From Penelope pileata (Eukaryota > Chordata > Aves > Galliformes > Cracidae), in assembly GCA_013396635.1 (NCBI GenBank), contig WBMW01005156.1, positions 77,165-141,164 on the forward strand: 64,000 nucleotides of DNA, given 5' to 3'. Numbering within the stretch: the first letter of the stretch is position 1; each line of letters opens with the position of its first letter. Below the pieces are notes generated by a model. That model was given only the letters and a program-made list of their open reading frames with translations. It was not told where the DNA came from and did not search any database. A program made the translations under genes and the position numbers. Below, one piece after another: positions 24,101 through 36,480 of the stretch.

Positions 24101-27100
24101 ATTTCTAGTCCTCATAAAGCCCTTTTTCCTTATTGATGAGAGAATCTTTCACATTCGTTAAAGTTGGTTTTTATTTCTTTAATTAGGAGCGTCTGTCAGG
24201 ACCTTTTCAGTGAACTCTTCACATCTTAATATACTTCTGCATCACTACTCTAGCTGATTGTTTCAGAGTTTGTGCAGAACACACGCCTGATCTGCAAGAA
24301 AGCCACTTGCAAGGTCTTTCATATTCTGCCATAATCCCCTGATAATTACAAAGGCTCTCTTTGCAACAATAAGCAAGTCTGAGAGGAGTTCTATGGCTCT
24401 GCAACACACATTAAATTGCACTTGGACATTTCAGCTGAATTTGCTTCCCTTGAGCCTCAAACTTGCGTACAAAACCTGTGAGATGTCAAAACACAAGAAC
24501 TGAAAGGTTACAATGATGGTAACTGTGTCTATACAAAGCATTGATTACATGAAATACAAAATACAGCTTGGATAAAGGCTTTACTTTAGGAGCAGTTAAG
24601 TCCTCATTAGAAAAGCAAAGTTGACAGAGCTTAAAAACACTTATTTTATGGCTGATAACCATTAATCATCTTTAATGATTTTTTTCTCCCCTAGGATTTT
24701 AACCATGCTTTTCAATGCTCCTCAGTAATTACTCATACTTTTTTAATTTTTTCTTTTTCCTTTTTCTTTTTTTTTGGGAAAAACAGTCTTTCTATCAAAG
24801 AGAAAGATTTTGCCAGATTTGTGCCTTAACTACAGCTGTTATTTGACCCAGGAGCTATCAGAAGTCACCTTTCCAGTTATTGTGCATATGTAAAGGAGAA
24901 AGGTACAATATTTAACTTCACAAATAGAAGAACTCTTTTGCTCTATTATCTTTTTTCCTTCTTTGAGTTTCCTCTGCCTATTGGCTGTTGATCAAGAATA
25001 TACTTGTGTTCTCTTTGAACATTTTCAAAGGGCTACACCAGGTTCTACAGCTCAAAAGAAAAATAATAAGGGTCCACAATACAGTAAACCACTCCCATAA
25101 TCCTGATCTCACCTTGGCCTAAAAAAGCTTGAAAGAAATGTATGTAGTTTGTCACCAATATAACTGGCCTAAACTATGTTAAATACTGTTGTGGGATGAG
25201 TTACGCTAGTGCGAAAATAGTCTGGTAATGATCACTAACACCCTCAATCAGCCTTCTTTAACAGGCTCCGACACTAATTCCTGGTGCTGTGGCAGTATAC
25301 CATTTGGTTACCTTCTGTTACCTTAAGTTATCCTGCTTAATAATTCTGTTTCTCACTGTGTAGAGCAATACTCCCTGCAAACAACATGGGAAGCCAGTAT
25401 CTACTGGCAAAAATGAAACCAGCCTAGAAAATGGTGCAAATGATTTTTCGTATGTATTTTATCAGCAAACTACAAACAAACATATTTTGGCTCAGTTTTT
25501 TCATTGACATGGAAAACTTAACATAGCTTCCATTCACAGAAACAAGGAGACACAGTTTGTCAAGCAATCATTTATTATATGGAAATCTCAACTTGAAATG
25601 CCTATGCTACCTGAAAATTATTTAACCCCTAATCTCCCAGAAACTCTCTTAACTATAATACTACAGGGACATTATTGATAAGTTTCTTTCTTGTCTCTTG
25701 ATGAAACTTTTTACTGCTTTTAATAAATATTCATATACTCAGTGAACCAGAGAAAGCAAAAATAATTATATTCTCCCTTTGTTGAAGCATTTACGTGGGG
25801 AAACCAAGTTCTAATTGCTATACTAATGAATATTTATATATTTTATACAAAGTGGAACTGTCGACGGAGAAAATGTCTGGAAGTGCCATGATTAAAGTAC
25901 TTGCAGAAAAGGAGAAGAGATGGAGGTTCAAGTGAGATTTGTCTTCCCCTTGCCATGTGAGCTGAATGAAATAGGCCTAAATCACTTCTATGATTTAATC
26001 TTGGAAACTAATTTTGGATATAACTATTTAGTTCTTTTCAACTGAATTTACTGTTTCTAAATTAACCTCGATCCCATATTTATGGTTAGCACATCCAGCA
26101 AGACACAGCTTTCACAAACCACATGTGAGTGCGTATCATGCAGTCTGAAAGAATTTCTCGCTGTTTCTGGGAACAGTTTCAGGTAGGAGCTATTAGGAAA
26201 TGTGCACCTTTTCATTGGATAACGTTATGCCAGCAGCTGCCACCTCAAGGATCTGTCTCCAGTCACAGTCACTACAAATTTATTTAAACAAAGAGAGGTC
26301 TCAACAACCAAATGCTAAATGACTTCATGCTTTGTTGATCACGAGCAATATCTTATTCTCAAGCACCCAGGATGTCAGCGCATAGTAAAGTACGGCAGTG
26401 CAAGGCACTTTGTGAAGCACTACTTAATAAATAAAAGAAATACTACGTGGTAATTTATGACTCTGTCAGTATGGCCTCTGCAGAATGCATTCTAATAGTC
26501 TATTAAGAATACAAAATGGTCAAGCAGAGATGTCAATAATGAGGTCTGTATTAGAAAAAGGAAACTCCCCCTTAGAAAGCATGAATGGGAAATGATGAGA
26601 GTTAGGGAGTGCCCCAACGAAGTAGAAATAAGGAATGAATGAGATTCTCTTGTGAATGATTAAGCAATTGTCCACAGACTGTAGTCATCTAATAGTGAAG
26701 GTGAACATATTTGCTTTTTAGCAATTTTCTAATCTGCTAATAAAGCACAATTTAAAGCCTTGACATAGTTCCTAGTGATGACTGTAAACATACATTTTAT
26801 GTATGTGCATTTTATGTGCGAACACTTTGATAATATTTTTCTCTGAATCCTTCACCCATATCCTGAGTCTGGACTTGAACACACTCAACCAAAGATTAAA
26901 AACCAACCAAATTAACAAACACCACAGTCAAAAATGGAAGAACTCATAAGGATCACAACAAAGAAACTGTTCAGAGAACCTTGTATCATTACCTAAGAAT
27001 TTTTTCTTTCAGTTGGTACAGAAAGCAGAGTGGAAAATATCTTCACACAGTCCAATAGAAATGGTAAAGTTAAATTAGGACAGAAAGATTTTTTATAACT

Positions 27101-28271
27101 GATGAAAAGTGACACCTAAATGCTGAAAATAAAGATTTTGTAGTAGATTATTCAAACTTGCTTTATTACAGTGTCACCCTCTTTTGGATTGTTTTCAGAA
27201 AAGGCAAGGGATCAAAAGTCCCCAAAAGTAAATAGATCATTGAGAGAAGGAATGATATGGAGTTTTGGAACTATAGGATACAACTCGTGTTCTAGTTCCC
27301 ACAAATGTACAAGTGTTCCTGTTTGCTACACATATATTGCTTAACTGACAGAAGTTGATATATCCACTGTTGAAAGTATTATAGCAAATATTAGCTTATA
27401 CATTCATGGGTTTTTTAAAATCAGATTTGTGTGGTAGGCTGACTGTAACAGTTTCACATTAGTTTATGTGCATACCATGCAACTGCTGTCTTCAGCAGCA
27501 GCAATAACCACTACAAACAGGAATAGCCTGCAGTTCAAAACGTCCTAATTCTAGATAACTGATAAGGTTTTATTTATTTTTTTATTTGCAAATGAGTGTG
27601 CTACAGAGAAGTACAGAAAAATTACAGTACAATTTAGAGAATGTTTGTCTTCACACGTAGTTTATTTATATTATTTGATAATAGAGGTTAGATATCACTT
27701 CATAACACTTCATGCTATGGAATTTTTGATTTTTAGATTATAACTCATTATTAGACAGGTTTTTGAGGCATGGCATTCTATGGTGGATTAAAAAGGGAGA
27801 AACACAAAGGGAGACTGTAAAATCTTCCCCTTTTTGCAATGAAGGTGAGATGACTTTTTTAAAATAGAAGTGCATGGAAATCCTACTATCAGGATAGGGA
27901 ACATCCCCAAAATATCCTTAAATGGCTCATCTTGTAACTCACTGGAGACCAGCACATCTTGACTAAAAAAAATTGCATGAAGTAATTAATATGGGGACAT
28001 TGTATACACTTAAAAAGCTTGCTCTGTTTCAAATAATATGCACATTTTTTCGTAAACATGTAACTACAGCAGCTAATTCTTCAGCTTAACTTTTATTCAA
28101 GATTAAAAAAAATACCTGGCATAATTTCTTGCAACAGCATTTTGTGTACATACTTTAAATTTTTTCTAGTTTTAAACAGATGTCATTTTCAAAGAACGCA
28201 TTTACTAGAGAAAAAAAGAAAATTGGAAATTATGGGAAAAAATACATAAAAATATGCTGTGTGTAGTGTTA
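21126..28271. other. AT-rich gene-free DNA
   Basis: Seven kilobases with no recognised gene or transposon. Open frames are all under 70 codons. It holds a T19 run (listed) and a T-rich stretch at 24740-24775. A minus-strand acceptor-like tract (CTCTTCTCCTTTTCTGCAAG) at 25901-25920 has no good donor. Confidence 0.6.
22483..22501 (+). repeat. Poly(T) run, 19 bp
   Basis: An uninterrupted run of 19 T. On the minus strand it would be a poly(A), but no retrocopy or element is recognisable beside it. Confidence 0.9.
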
Positions 28272-28385
28272 TAACAGCTCCTCATCTGCAAAATGGAGAT
28301 AAAACTATCTTCCAAAGTCAACCACAACTTTCAGATGGGGCATGAAGATGGGCAATATTATTAGATATTCCTTAGACACCTACTT
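28272..28385 (+). mobile_element. MIR-type SINE relic
   Basis: The segment CTCCTCATCTGCAAAATGGA (28278-28297) followed by GATAAAACTATC is a close match to the conserved MIR 3' core (CTCATCTGTAAAATGGG, then AATAATAATACC). The following 70 bp are only vaguely MIR-like. This is the opposite orientation to the relic at 12.05 kb. It is non-coding. Confidence 0.65.
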
Positions 28386-31300
28386 TATATTTCTTGGAAA
28401 TAAATACTTTTGCCACCTAAATTCCTACCAGCGCTTCCAGCAACTCCAGGTTTATCAAGATTTCAGATACAGTTTATTAATAAGAAAAACTATTAATTAA
28501 AATTAAAATAATTGATTAATGAATAAGATATTTCTCTTTAGTGCTTAAAATCAGCTTTGTATCTCAGTGAAAAGTCAGAATTGATGCGCGATGGGATGGG
28601 GAAACCTCACACATGGTTGCTGTAGTTAAATTTGTACTGATAGTAGAATATGATTCTATTTTTTTTCAAAGTAATTTTTCCTCTCCCTTCCTGTCCCCTG
28701 TTAATTTCTACCCCTCTAAACAGATTAAAAGGTTGTGTATTTGTTTATTTTCCATATGTTCACATATGGTATTACTTGTCTGCCAAACTAAAAGGGTAAA
28801 ATCATTGACAATCTGGTAATTTTTACCAATTATTGTCCTATCAAAATTCAACAGATGATTTTTTTCAAAAATCATCAATGATTTTTAGTCTTTCAACTCA
28901 GATTTACTTTAAGAAATCAATCAAACAACAACAACAACTAAACACAATACCCGTTCGCCTAGAGAAACAAATGGAAAAAATCCTTCCACAATTTAAAGAG
29001 ATTTATTTTTTCTTCAAGTATTGTACTAAGTGGTGTCTCTTGTGGTCTAGTTATTGGTAAGAGAGAAGGAGTTCAGGTTCTTAAAAATTAACAGTTATGT
29101 GTAAAATGAAATAACTATGTTTATACACACAACACAAATATTATCCCTACTTAAGTTATATATTATAACTATAATATTCAGATCAAACTGACATGTGGAG
29201 ACTCCTACGTTCATATGTAAAGATCTGTCTGGAAGAATTTACAAATTGCTACTTTATTTATTTCTATTACAGTGTCTGCAATGTTATTTCTAATTTTCTT
29301 TGCTCCTGTGAAGCAGCATACTGAAATCTTAAGGGAAAAGAAAACATACAAATGCTATTACAGTACGCATTTCTAAGCAGCAGGAAGTCTGTAGTAAGTG
29401 TCAGAGATTGATCGGGATTCTGTTCCATATATAAACAGCCACTATCAGCTGTACTGTGCCAAAAGGTCATGCATGCATCATCTGTATGTTTGACCACCTC
29501 ACACTTTCAGGAAGGTAATAGAGAGCTTACATTACTAAAAACAAACGGAAATTATTGAAAGCTTTCCAATATCAGCTAATCTCTAAAACCAGAATGACAA
29601 CAGAATTTGTATATATTTCCAATGGGAATGGAATGGTGAGCTGATTAAAATTTATGTGAATAGCTACAATTCAATGCATTTATAAAAACATTAAAATATG
29701 TACACCTGTATCCCTGCCTAGATGCATAAAAAAATTGCATGTATGCCATGGATTTCAGATATGCACCATAGAGTCCAAGAGAACGTTTTTAACCATTAAA
29801 ATGTATGAGCATTTTGCTAGCAAGATTTGTGTCAAAGGGGTTGATTTATAGACTGCCAAAATTGCATGAAAACTCCTAGAGTCTTTCACAGCATTTACAC
29901 ATAAGTATTGTCTACATCTTAATTATTTTTTCTTCAGCACAGAGTGTAATTAATTGATTAATAACCACTTTATGTATGAAAGCACAGAATTCATATTAAT
30001 GAGGGACACTTCTACATTATGTATAATAATAAAATCCATAGTCTAGACAAACACCATTTTTGAGATCACCTAGGAATCTTGAATGAAAGACAGCTACTGC
30101 ACCGTGCCAGGCTTGAATAAAGTTACGTCTTTGTACAGAAAATGTTAGCTGCAGAAAATAATGAATTTAGAGTAATTATAGAATCCTATTAAGATACTGT
30201 GAATTGAAAGGATATGGATACAGCAATTCCACTACATTTTCAACAAAACAAAGTCCTCTGAGTCACAGATTTCTTCTCCCCCAACTCATTTAAACATGTA
30301 ACTGCACTTGAAAGCAGTATCACTCATGCACTGGCTGCTGCAATGACATACTTCTGAGACTGCCTCACAAATCAGGTGAGAATTTTTCTTTCTGATAGAA
30401 TGTTTGCCACTGATGATTACCTTGATGCCTCTCCAATATTCAGAATACCACTCATATTTCAACATATATACCCTAAAATGTGCAGCTTTAAGGAATAACC
30501 TTAAGGCTGGAATCTGATCCCAGATGTCTTTCAGCTGTATGTAAACCTTGAAGATTTGATGAATTTCATCTCAATTAGGCAGACAAAAAATCAATAATAT
30601 AGAAATTTGCACTGTGCTGAACGGCTTCACAGAAAATGCCTCAGTGCTCAGTAAAACTAGTAAATTTGCTTTCAAATAAATTATGGACACCAGTCACAAA
30701 AATGTTTTGGCTAAATAGCTTTCTAAGAAAAATAATTCTTCTGAAAACTGTTTTAAAACATTTTACTATCATTATGAATACAATTAGCCAATGTGGATAA
30801 AAAAAAATATTTCTGCCTTCCTCTGTGACTGTTTTGTACTACCCATAAAGAATTACCATTTATGATTTAAATCTCACATCAGCTTATTTTCAATCCTTAT
30901 TCACAGTTGACTAATTTTTTCTTAAAAATGCTCCTTTTACAAAAATATTCTTAATTAAGTGCCAGAAACGTCTTTTAAAGGTACCAAGGATCAGCATACT
31001 TGTTTTACAGTTGTATGAACCTTTCATGTACTTTTTAGAGAAAAGAACCTGCCTAACTAGTAGAGACAAACAAAAATGTCAAATGTTGGAGTTCTGCTAC
31101 GTAAAGAGATTTTAATTATGAAAATACCATATAGTTATCTTTTCTCAAATATTCTCAAAGCTCTCAAAATACTCACGAGTGAATTCAGAGACAATGTTAT
31201 TCATAAAAGAGTTAAACTCAAAATAAGCATTACCTTGCAGCAACTATTTTTCCTTACCATAGTAAACAGACAACATAAATTTAACAAACCAAATATTCAA

Positions 31301-32162
31301 GAGACAGGTTTTAAAAATGATAGCCTTCTCTGCTTGAAGCATGTTCATAACTCCATTAATATGAATGAAAGTTAACCATGCACAGGAGGAAAAGAATACA
31401 TTTTCTCTATGTATTCTTGCTCTTCAGAATCTTTGAATATTTCATTTTAATAAATATATTTTAGAAAGATGTCTAGTTTATCAGAGCAAAGGCTTTGGTT
31501 TCAGTTTTAAAATTACTGAGGCGCAAGATAAGACCAGAAAAGTTCACCCGGCCATGTATATTTTACTGCAAACATGTCATTTTCGACATCTTTCAAAGAT
31601 GTATCTGGAACTGAAAAGCAATCCTACTGAGGTATTGTTTGCCACTGCTCATTGACATATTCATGTAATGTAAAATCAATCAAAATCTAAAAGCACTTAA
31701 ATATAAACCTTAAACTGAACTCAAAAACCTACCTACTTGATATGAAAAGACATAGCTGTATCATTTTGTTTTTCTAGAACTTCCCTGTTTCAAAAGGAAG
31801 TTGAGTAACCAAATGTTATAATTATGTGAAGATCTTTATTACTACAACGGTATCAGATTAAAGACAACCCATTTACTTGGAAACTCTTCTATTTGAATGG
31901 AGGAGCAAGTGAAGCTATTAATTAACGGTAGAGGTGGGTAACAGCAAGGAAGTAGTGCAAGCTTAGGAATTAAAGCTAAACATCCTAATGGGTGACATTA
32001 AAGAAATGTTCCGTTTTACAGAAGGGATGACTTCAGGATCCTAAATATCTTTTTTAAGCCAGGGAATACAAAAAGCCTCTAGGTGTTTTCAAAATTATAC
32101 TCTTCAACCTTTTTAAATTTTATATCAATTAGACAAACAATTATATTATCAAAAGGGAAATG
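28386..32162. other. AT-rich gene-free DNA
   Basis: No gene recognised. A plus-strand acceptor (TTTATTTTTTCTTCAAG, ending 29018) and donor (TTG|GTAAGAGAG, after 29056) bracket 38 nt. I treat this as a probable coincidence. The 99-codon plus-strand frame at 31076-31375 shows no family resemblance. Confidence 0.55.
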
Positions 32163-32540
32163 ATAGAATCTTTGAATATGTGAGGTTAGAGGGGAAGTCT
32201 GGAGGTCTCTTGGTCCAGCCCACCTACTCAAAGTAAAGCACACTTAGGTAAGGTTGCTCAGAACACCTTGTGAGCAACCAGTCAACTAGGTTCTAAATAT
32301 CTCCACAGATGGAAGTATAACAGCCTGCCTGGTAAGCCTGCTGCAATGCTCGACCATCCTCACTGTGAAACTATTTCTCTTACTATTCAGTTGGAATTGT
32401 GCCTTGCTTAAAGTTGGGGTCGTTGCATCTCATCCATTTAGGCTTCAGAAAGTACTCTGAGAACATCCAGGTTCCATCTTGTTTCTACCTTCTTATTAGG
32501 TTCTTGACGATATCAGTAAGAACCCCCCCGCCTCTTAGCA
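32163..32540 (-). mobile_element. Old CR1 3' fragment, antisense
   Basis: A diverged CR1 in reverse complement. Successive blocks match the expected order: TAGAATC at the 3' tip, GAGGTCTCTTGGTCCAGCC, TCTAAATATCTCCACAGATGG, CAGCCTGCCTGG.AAGCCTGCTGCAATGCTCGACCATCCTCACTGTGAAACTATTT (with gaps), then TCCAGGTTCCATCTTG and ATATCAGTAAGAACCCCC. These correspond to the 3' UTR and the last codons (the LPREV and HWN region) of ORF2. Several indels and stops show it is much older than the 16-19 kb copies. Confidence 0.85.
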
Positions 32541-35146
32541 TGATCATGCTATGTAAATGAAAAGAATGGCAAAGACAAATCTATTATTTCATTATTCATG
32601 ACAATTTTATGTCTAAATTTAGCCTTCAGTTGTTTTAGCACACAGTCTTTGCTATAATTGTGACAAATTGTGCACGTCAAAATTTAAAATAACATTTGTA
32701 AAGTATGTATATGGTTGTAATTTCTGATGTAAGACAATGAAGATGTTTAAAGAAAATATTAGAATTAAAAAACACATACAAAAGTGCCAATCAAAGCATT
32801 AAACATTTCAGAACCTGAAACTTTTTATCTGTCATATCAAAGTCGTGTATACATTTTTAGTTTGTTACTTTCTTTTTAAACATCTGCTAGCAGATCAAAT
32901 CCAACAATATTTTGGCAGCCTAAAATTACACTCTTCTGACCTTGACATTAGTATTCAACAGCACTGATGAAAGAATGACAGCTTCTCCATCCTAGTGGGT
33001 GATCTTGCAAGCTTTTACCTTCATGACTATGGAGTTTCTGTCAAATGTGCTTCCAGCTGAATGACCACATTCTTTTGAATTATGAAGTGGCTGAAAACTG
33101 TGCTAATTGAGTCCATATTGATGTCACTCATAAAGATTAAGTAGCATTGATAGTCTTCTAATTATATAAATACTTATTTTACTGCGTGTTAGCTGTAGCA
33201 TATATTTAGCTTGAATGAATCGTTTGCAATAACCAGAGAACACATGCAAACCATTACTTGAAAATATTTAGCAGTATTAATGTATTAAAATAAAAAGTCA
33301 AAAAATTTTGAAAAGAAAGAAAAAATGCAATTGAACGCTAATTTAAAAAAAATGATGAGGAAATAAACCCATAAGCTCTTATGTGTAGTGTTACTAAATT
33401 AAATAGAAATTAAGAAATTATACAGTTACTAGATGAAATAGAGTTACACATCAGAAAGATGGACTGAAAAAAATAAACTGCAAACCATTACTCATTTATG
33501 ATGAATCTGGGTTCTGAAAAAGAATTACACTGTTCTTGAGTACACCCTGTGATTGTCTCATTTCAGCCACTAGAAGTAACTTCAGAGCAGTACAGTAGCA
33601 GTTCTTAGAATTAAGAGCAATCAAATTTAATAGAGGAGCATCCTATTGTGCCATGGATACCTTTATTCTTTCAGAGTTCAGCAATTTGCTTGAACCACCC
33701 AGAACCTGAACGATAAGCATTGCTAAATCTGTAAGAAAAGTTACACACTGGATTGTTCTGTTGTACTGAGGGATAACATAACTTTTGATAAAAAGATAAA
33801 ACAATCAAATGTATTATTTTTGAAACTACACTAAGCTGTCAGAATTTGTAGTTCAGCTACTTTCTGATTTGGCCCTGTAGTTTACCCAATGTTTGACACA
33901 GCCTGCAGAATTGTTGAAGATACAACTTTCCTGCTTTATTTGCTTAAATGATGTTTAGTTATTTTGATCAACAACTTGTTCATTTGACACCTTAAACGTA
34001 GTGCCTTAATTCTTCTTCATTGGCTTTATGTAAAGTCCTGGGCTAGAAACTGGAATATCACATGGTATTGATGACACCTTTGTCGTTTCCTTTCCTCCTT
34101 ATTCTTGAAGCTACTTAAGACTTCTAATGCATAAATTGCCATGATTCTAATTTTAGATCTTTTTTTTTTTTCAAACTGACATGTATTTCTTTAGAATATA
34201 ACGGAAAGTATGGTGCGTACATGATTTTATAGTACTTTAGCTGCAATTGGTGTGAACTCTATGGTTTGTAGAGAATGAAGTTCTTACAGTGCTCACGTGC
34301 TCATTCAATTGCCTGAAGCTGTAAGCTGTATACACACAAGTAGCATCAGTCAATTCTGGTCAAGTGTCTCAGCGATAACAAATATATTATTCCAAAATAG
34401 TCAACCTAAAATTGCTCATCTTTTACACTTACATATTAAAATGTTTTTCTTCCTTTTTCTTTATACATAATATACAGTTCTGAATTTTTCAAGCATATTA
34501 GTCTGCATGCAGTGAGTAGTAGCCACAGTAGTCCCATGTCTACTTTAGATTACTGTGTGGATGTCTAGAAATGAACTCTAAGTGTGTAAAGTAACATTAT
34601 GTCTTGACTCTACTGTTTATTATGATTAGAATTAATAACATTTTTTTCCAATTACATTGCATTACGATGTTTTAAGATAACATCTTGCACAATTTTATAA
34701 CTTCGCAGTTTATACCATACCAGGTGAAGAAACTGTGTTCTATGATTAAATAAATGCAACCTGTTCTGGATCAAAATAATATGGCTTCGTCTATTGATTC
34801 ATCAGTGGCATAACCAACCTGCTGGCCAGTACATAAGGGCAGAAAACTATTTTTTTCTGTCAGAGAGGAGACCAGACTTGCTAGAAAGATCAAATATTAA
34901 ACATTCCTGCTTCCTCCAGTGAGATTTTCCCACTGATATGAGTACATCAGGAGTTACCATCACCATATCAATAGAATAAGACTGAAATTCTCGTCTTGTT
35001 TTTCAAAAATGAAAAAAATCATGGACAAGAAGACAAAAATGACAGAGCTGAAAGGTCAGCTTGGCTCTTTAGCTCATTTCTAGTACAGCAAACACAATGG
35101 TGCTTCCATTTGTTCACTTTCTTAAAAAACATCAGTATTTATTTAA
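32541..35146. other. AT-rich gene-free DNA
   Basis: No gene or recognised element. Short T-runs and A-runs only. Confidence 0.6.
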
Positions 35147-35711
35147 CACAAGGTCTGCTCTAAACGTAACGTCCTATTTTATTACATTGGCTCACAATGT
35201 CAGAAGCAAATGCCGGTGGCATGGCAGTAGAGGGCGAACTTTCCCGCCAATATTCTATTCCATGTTGTTGCCATGCGACAGATGGCAGCAGAGGGGCACT
35301 CTAACCCAATGGCATCTGAGATGGAAGTGATTATGAAGCAAAGGTGTGGAACGGAATTTCTCTATGCATAAAAAATGGCACCCACTGACATTCCTCACCA
35401 CTTGCTGAATGTTTCTGGAGACCAAACAGTGGATGTGAGGACAGCGAGGCAGTGGGTGGTGTGTTTCAACATTTGCAACAGTTGTGTGAAAGACAAGTCA
35501 TTTTCTGGATGGCCATGCAGACTTTCACGAGTGCAGCATGCAGGCTCTTATTCACCACTGGTAAAAATGCACAGCTAATGGTGGTGACTATGTTGAAAAA
35601 TAGTGTTTTGTAGCTGTAGTGTTCTATCAAATAGTGTTATTGTGCTCTTTGTATCTGTTGTTTTTTCCATGGAAATAAATAGGAGGCATTACTTTCAGAG
35701 CAACCTATGTA
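35147..35711 (+). mobile_element. Internally deleted mariner (Galluhop-like)
   Basis: A non-autonomous mariner of about 565 bp. The terminal inverted repeats are visible: the left end has AGGTCTGCTCTAAACGTAACG and the right end, reverse-complemented, AGGTTGCTCTGAAAGTAATG, both running into CCTATTTTA or CCTATTTA. Inside are a 5' UTR-like part, an N-terminal transposase remnant, and directly after it the extreme C-terminal codons (KC.ANGGDYVEK) and the 3' UTR. The DDD catalytic core is therefore deleted. The same family is present in inverted orientation at 17242-17732. Assignment to the chicken Galluhop/Mariner1_GG type is from memory of its terminal and coding words. Confidence 0.9.
35375..35578 (+). 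pseudogene. Mariner transposase remnant, core deleted
   Basis: A 67-codon open frame within the mariner. Residues 11-30 read LNVSGDQTVDVRTARQWVVC, and KDKSFSGWPCR follows at about 38-48. This is the second helix-turn-helix and linker part of the mariner DNA-binding domain (family pattern GD..VD..TVRRWV..F, then VKDKPRSGRP). The frame then runs out of transposase sequence, because an internal deletion joins it near the C-terminal GDYVEK codons, which lie in another frame. No catalytic aspartates remain, so it cannot encode an active enzyme. The 17-kb copy keeps the same remnant with a further deletion. Confidence 0.8.
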
Positions 35712-36480
35712 ATTACACTGGGAACCAAAATCCAACAACAGAATTAGGGGCACATTAACTCTTACCAGCCTTGGTCTGATAGATATCTGGCTAGAAATGC
35801 AATCCAAAAGCTCAGCAAGGTACCTCTGTCCACTTGTGAGACAGGTGGACACTTTTGTACAGGAAACAAGAGCACCCAGTGTGCAGAGCTGCCTGAAGAA
35901 ACACTGAGAGCTAGTGCAGGAGGTGGCCAGGCCATCCACAACTCCCACTTCCTAACAGCGTTGGTCAGTATTTTAGGGAGACACATTCACTTGGGATCTA
36001 ATCTCTCTGATGCTTGCACGCCTGTACTCTCATCTTTTAATGAACAAAGTGGGGCTTATTTTCCTCATTTACAACACTGGTGCTTTCAGTGGAGGTGCTG
36101 ACCTTTAGACAGCAGCTGGAGCATTACTCTAAAGTGGAAGAGAAAATAACTGGAAGGCTTAAGTCCACGGATGCTATCTTCTTGGAGCGCATCATATCCA
36201 GGTTTTCAGACGGTCGGGGACAGATTTACAAACAATTGAGAAATGGAAGAGGAAAAAACCAGTTAAGACCCCAGTCAAGATGTGTCCCTCCCTATCAGAC
36301 AACTAACCTCCCCAAGTCCTTCAAGATTCACTGCGCCAGCAGGAGTGAAAATGCCTAAGAAACATTGTGCTCCTTAGCTACTCTGGGCATCCAAGGTCTG
36401 ACTCTGCCCAAGAACTGTTTGGTGTAACACAGCTCTGTAGCCCACAGTTCAGCACCTGCCACTTTCCACGGAAGATGCCT
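35712..36480. other. GC-richer unassigned segment with a 92-codon frame
   Basis: Noticeably less AT-rich than its surroundings. A plus-strand frame (36080-36358) is preceded by an acceptor-like TGGTGCTTTCAG ending at 36089. It encodes a basic, charged peptide (FRQQLEHYSKVEEK, then LERIISRFSDGRGQ) that I do not recognise. No good donor follows. It could be a decayed retroelement, a terminal exon or chance. Confidence 0.25.

Noticed and set aside
29019..29056. 38-nt plus-strand acceptor-donor pair
   Set aside because: Reasonable sites, but the frame is unremarkable, the size is small and no neighbouring exon exists on that strand.
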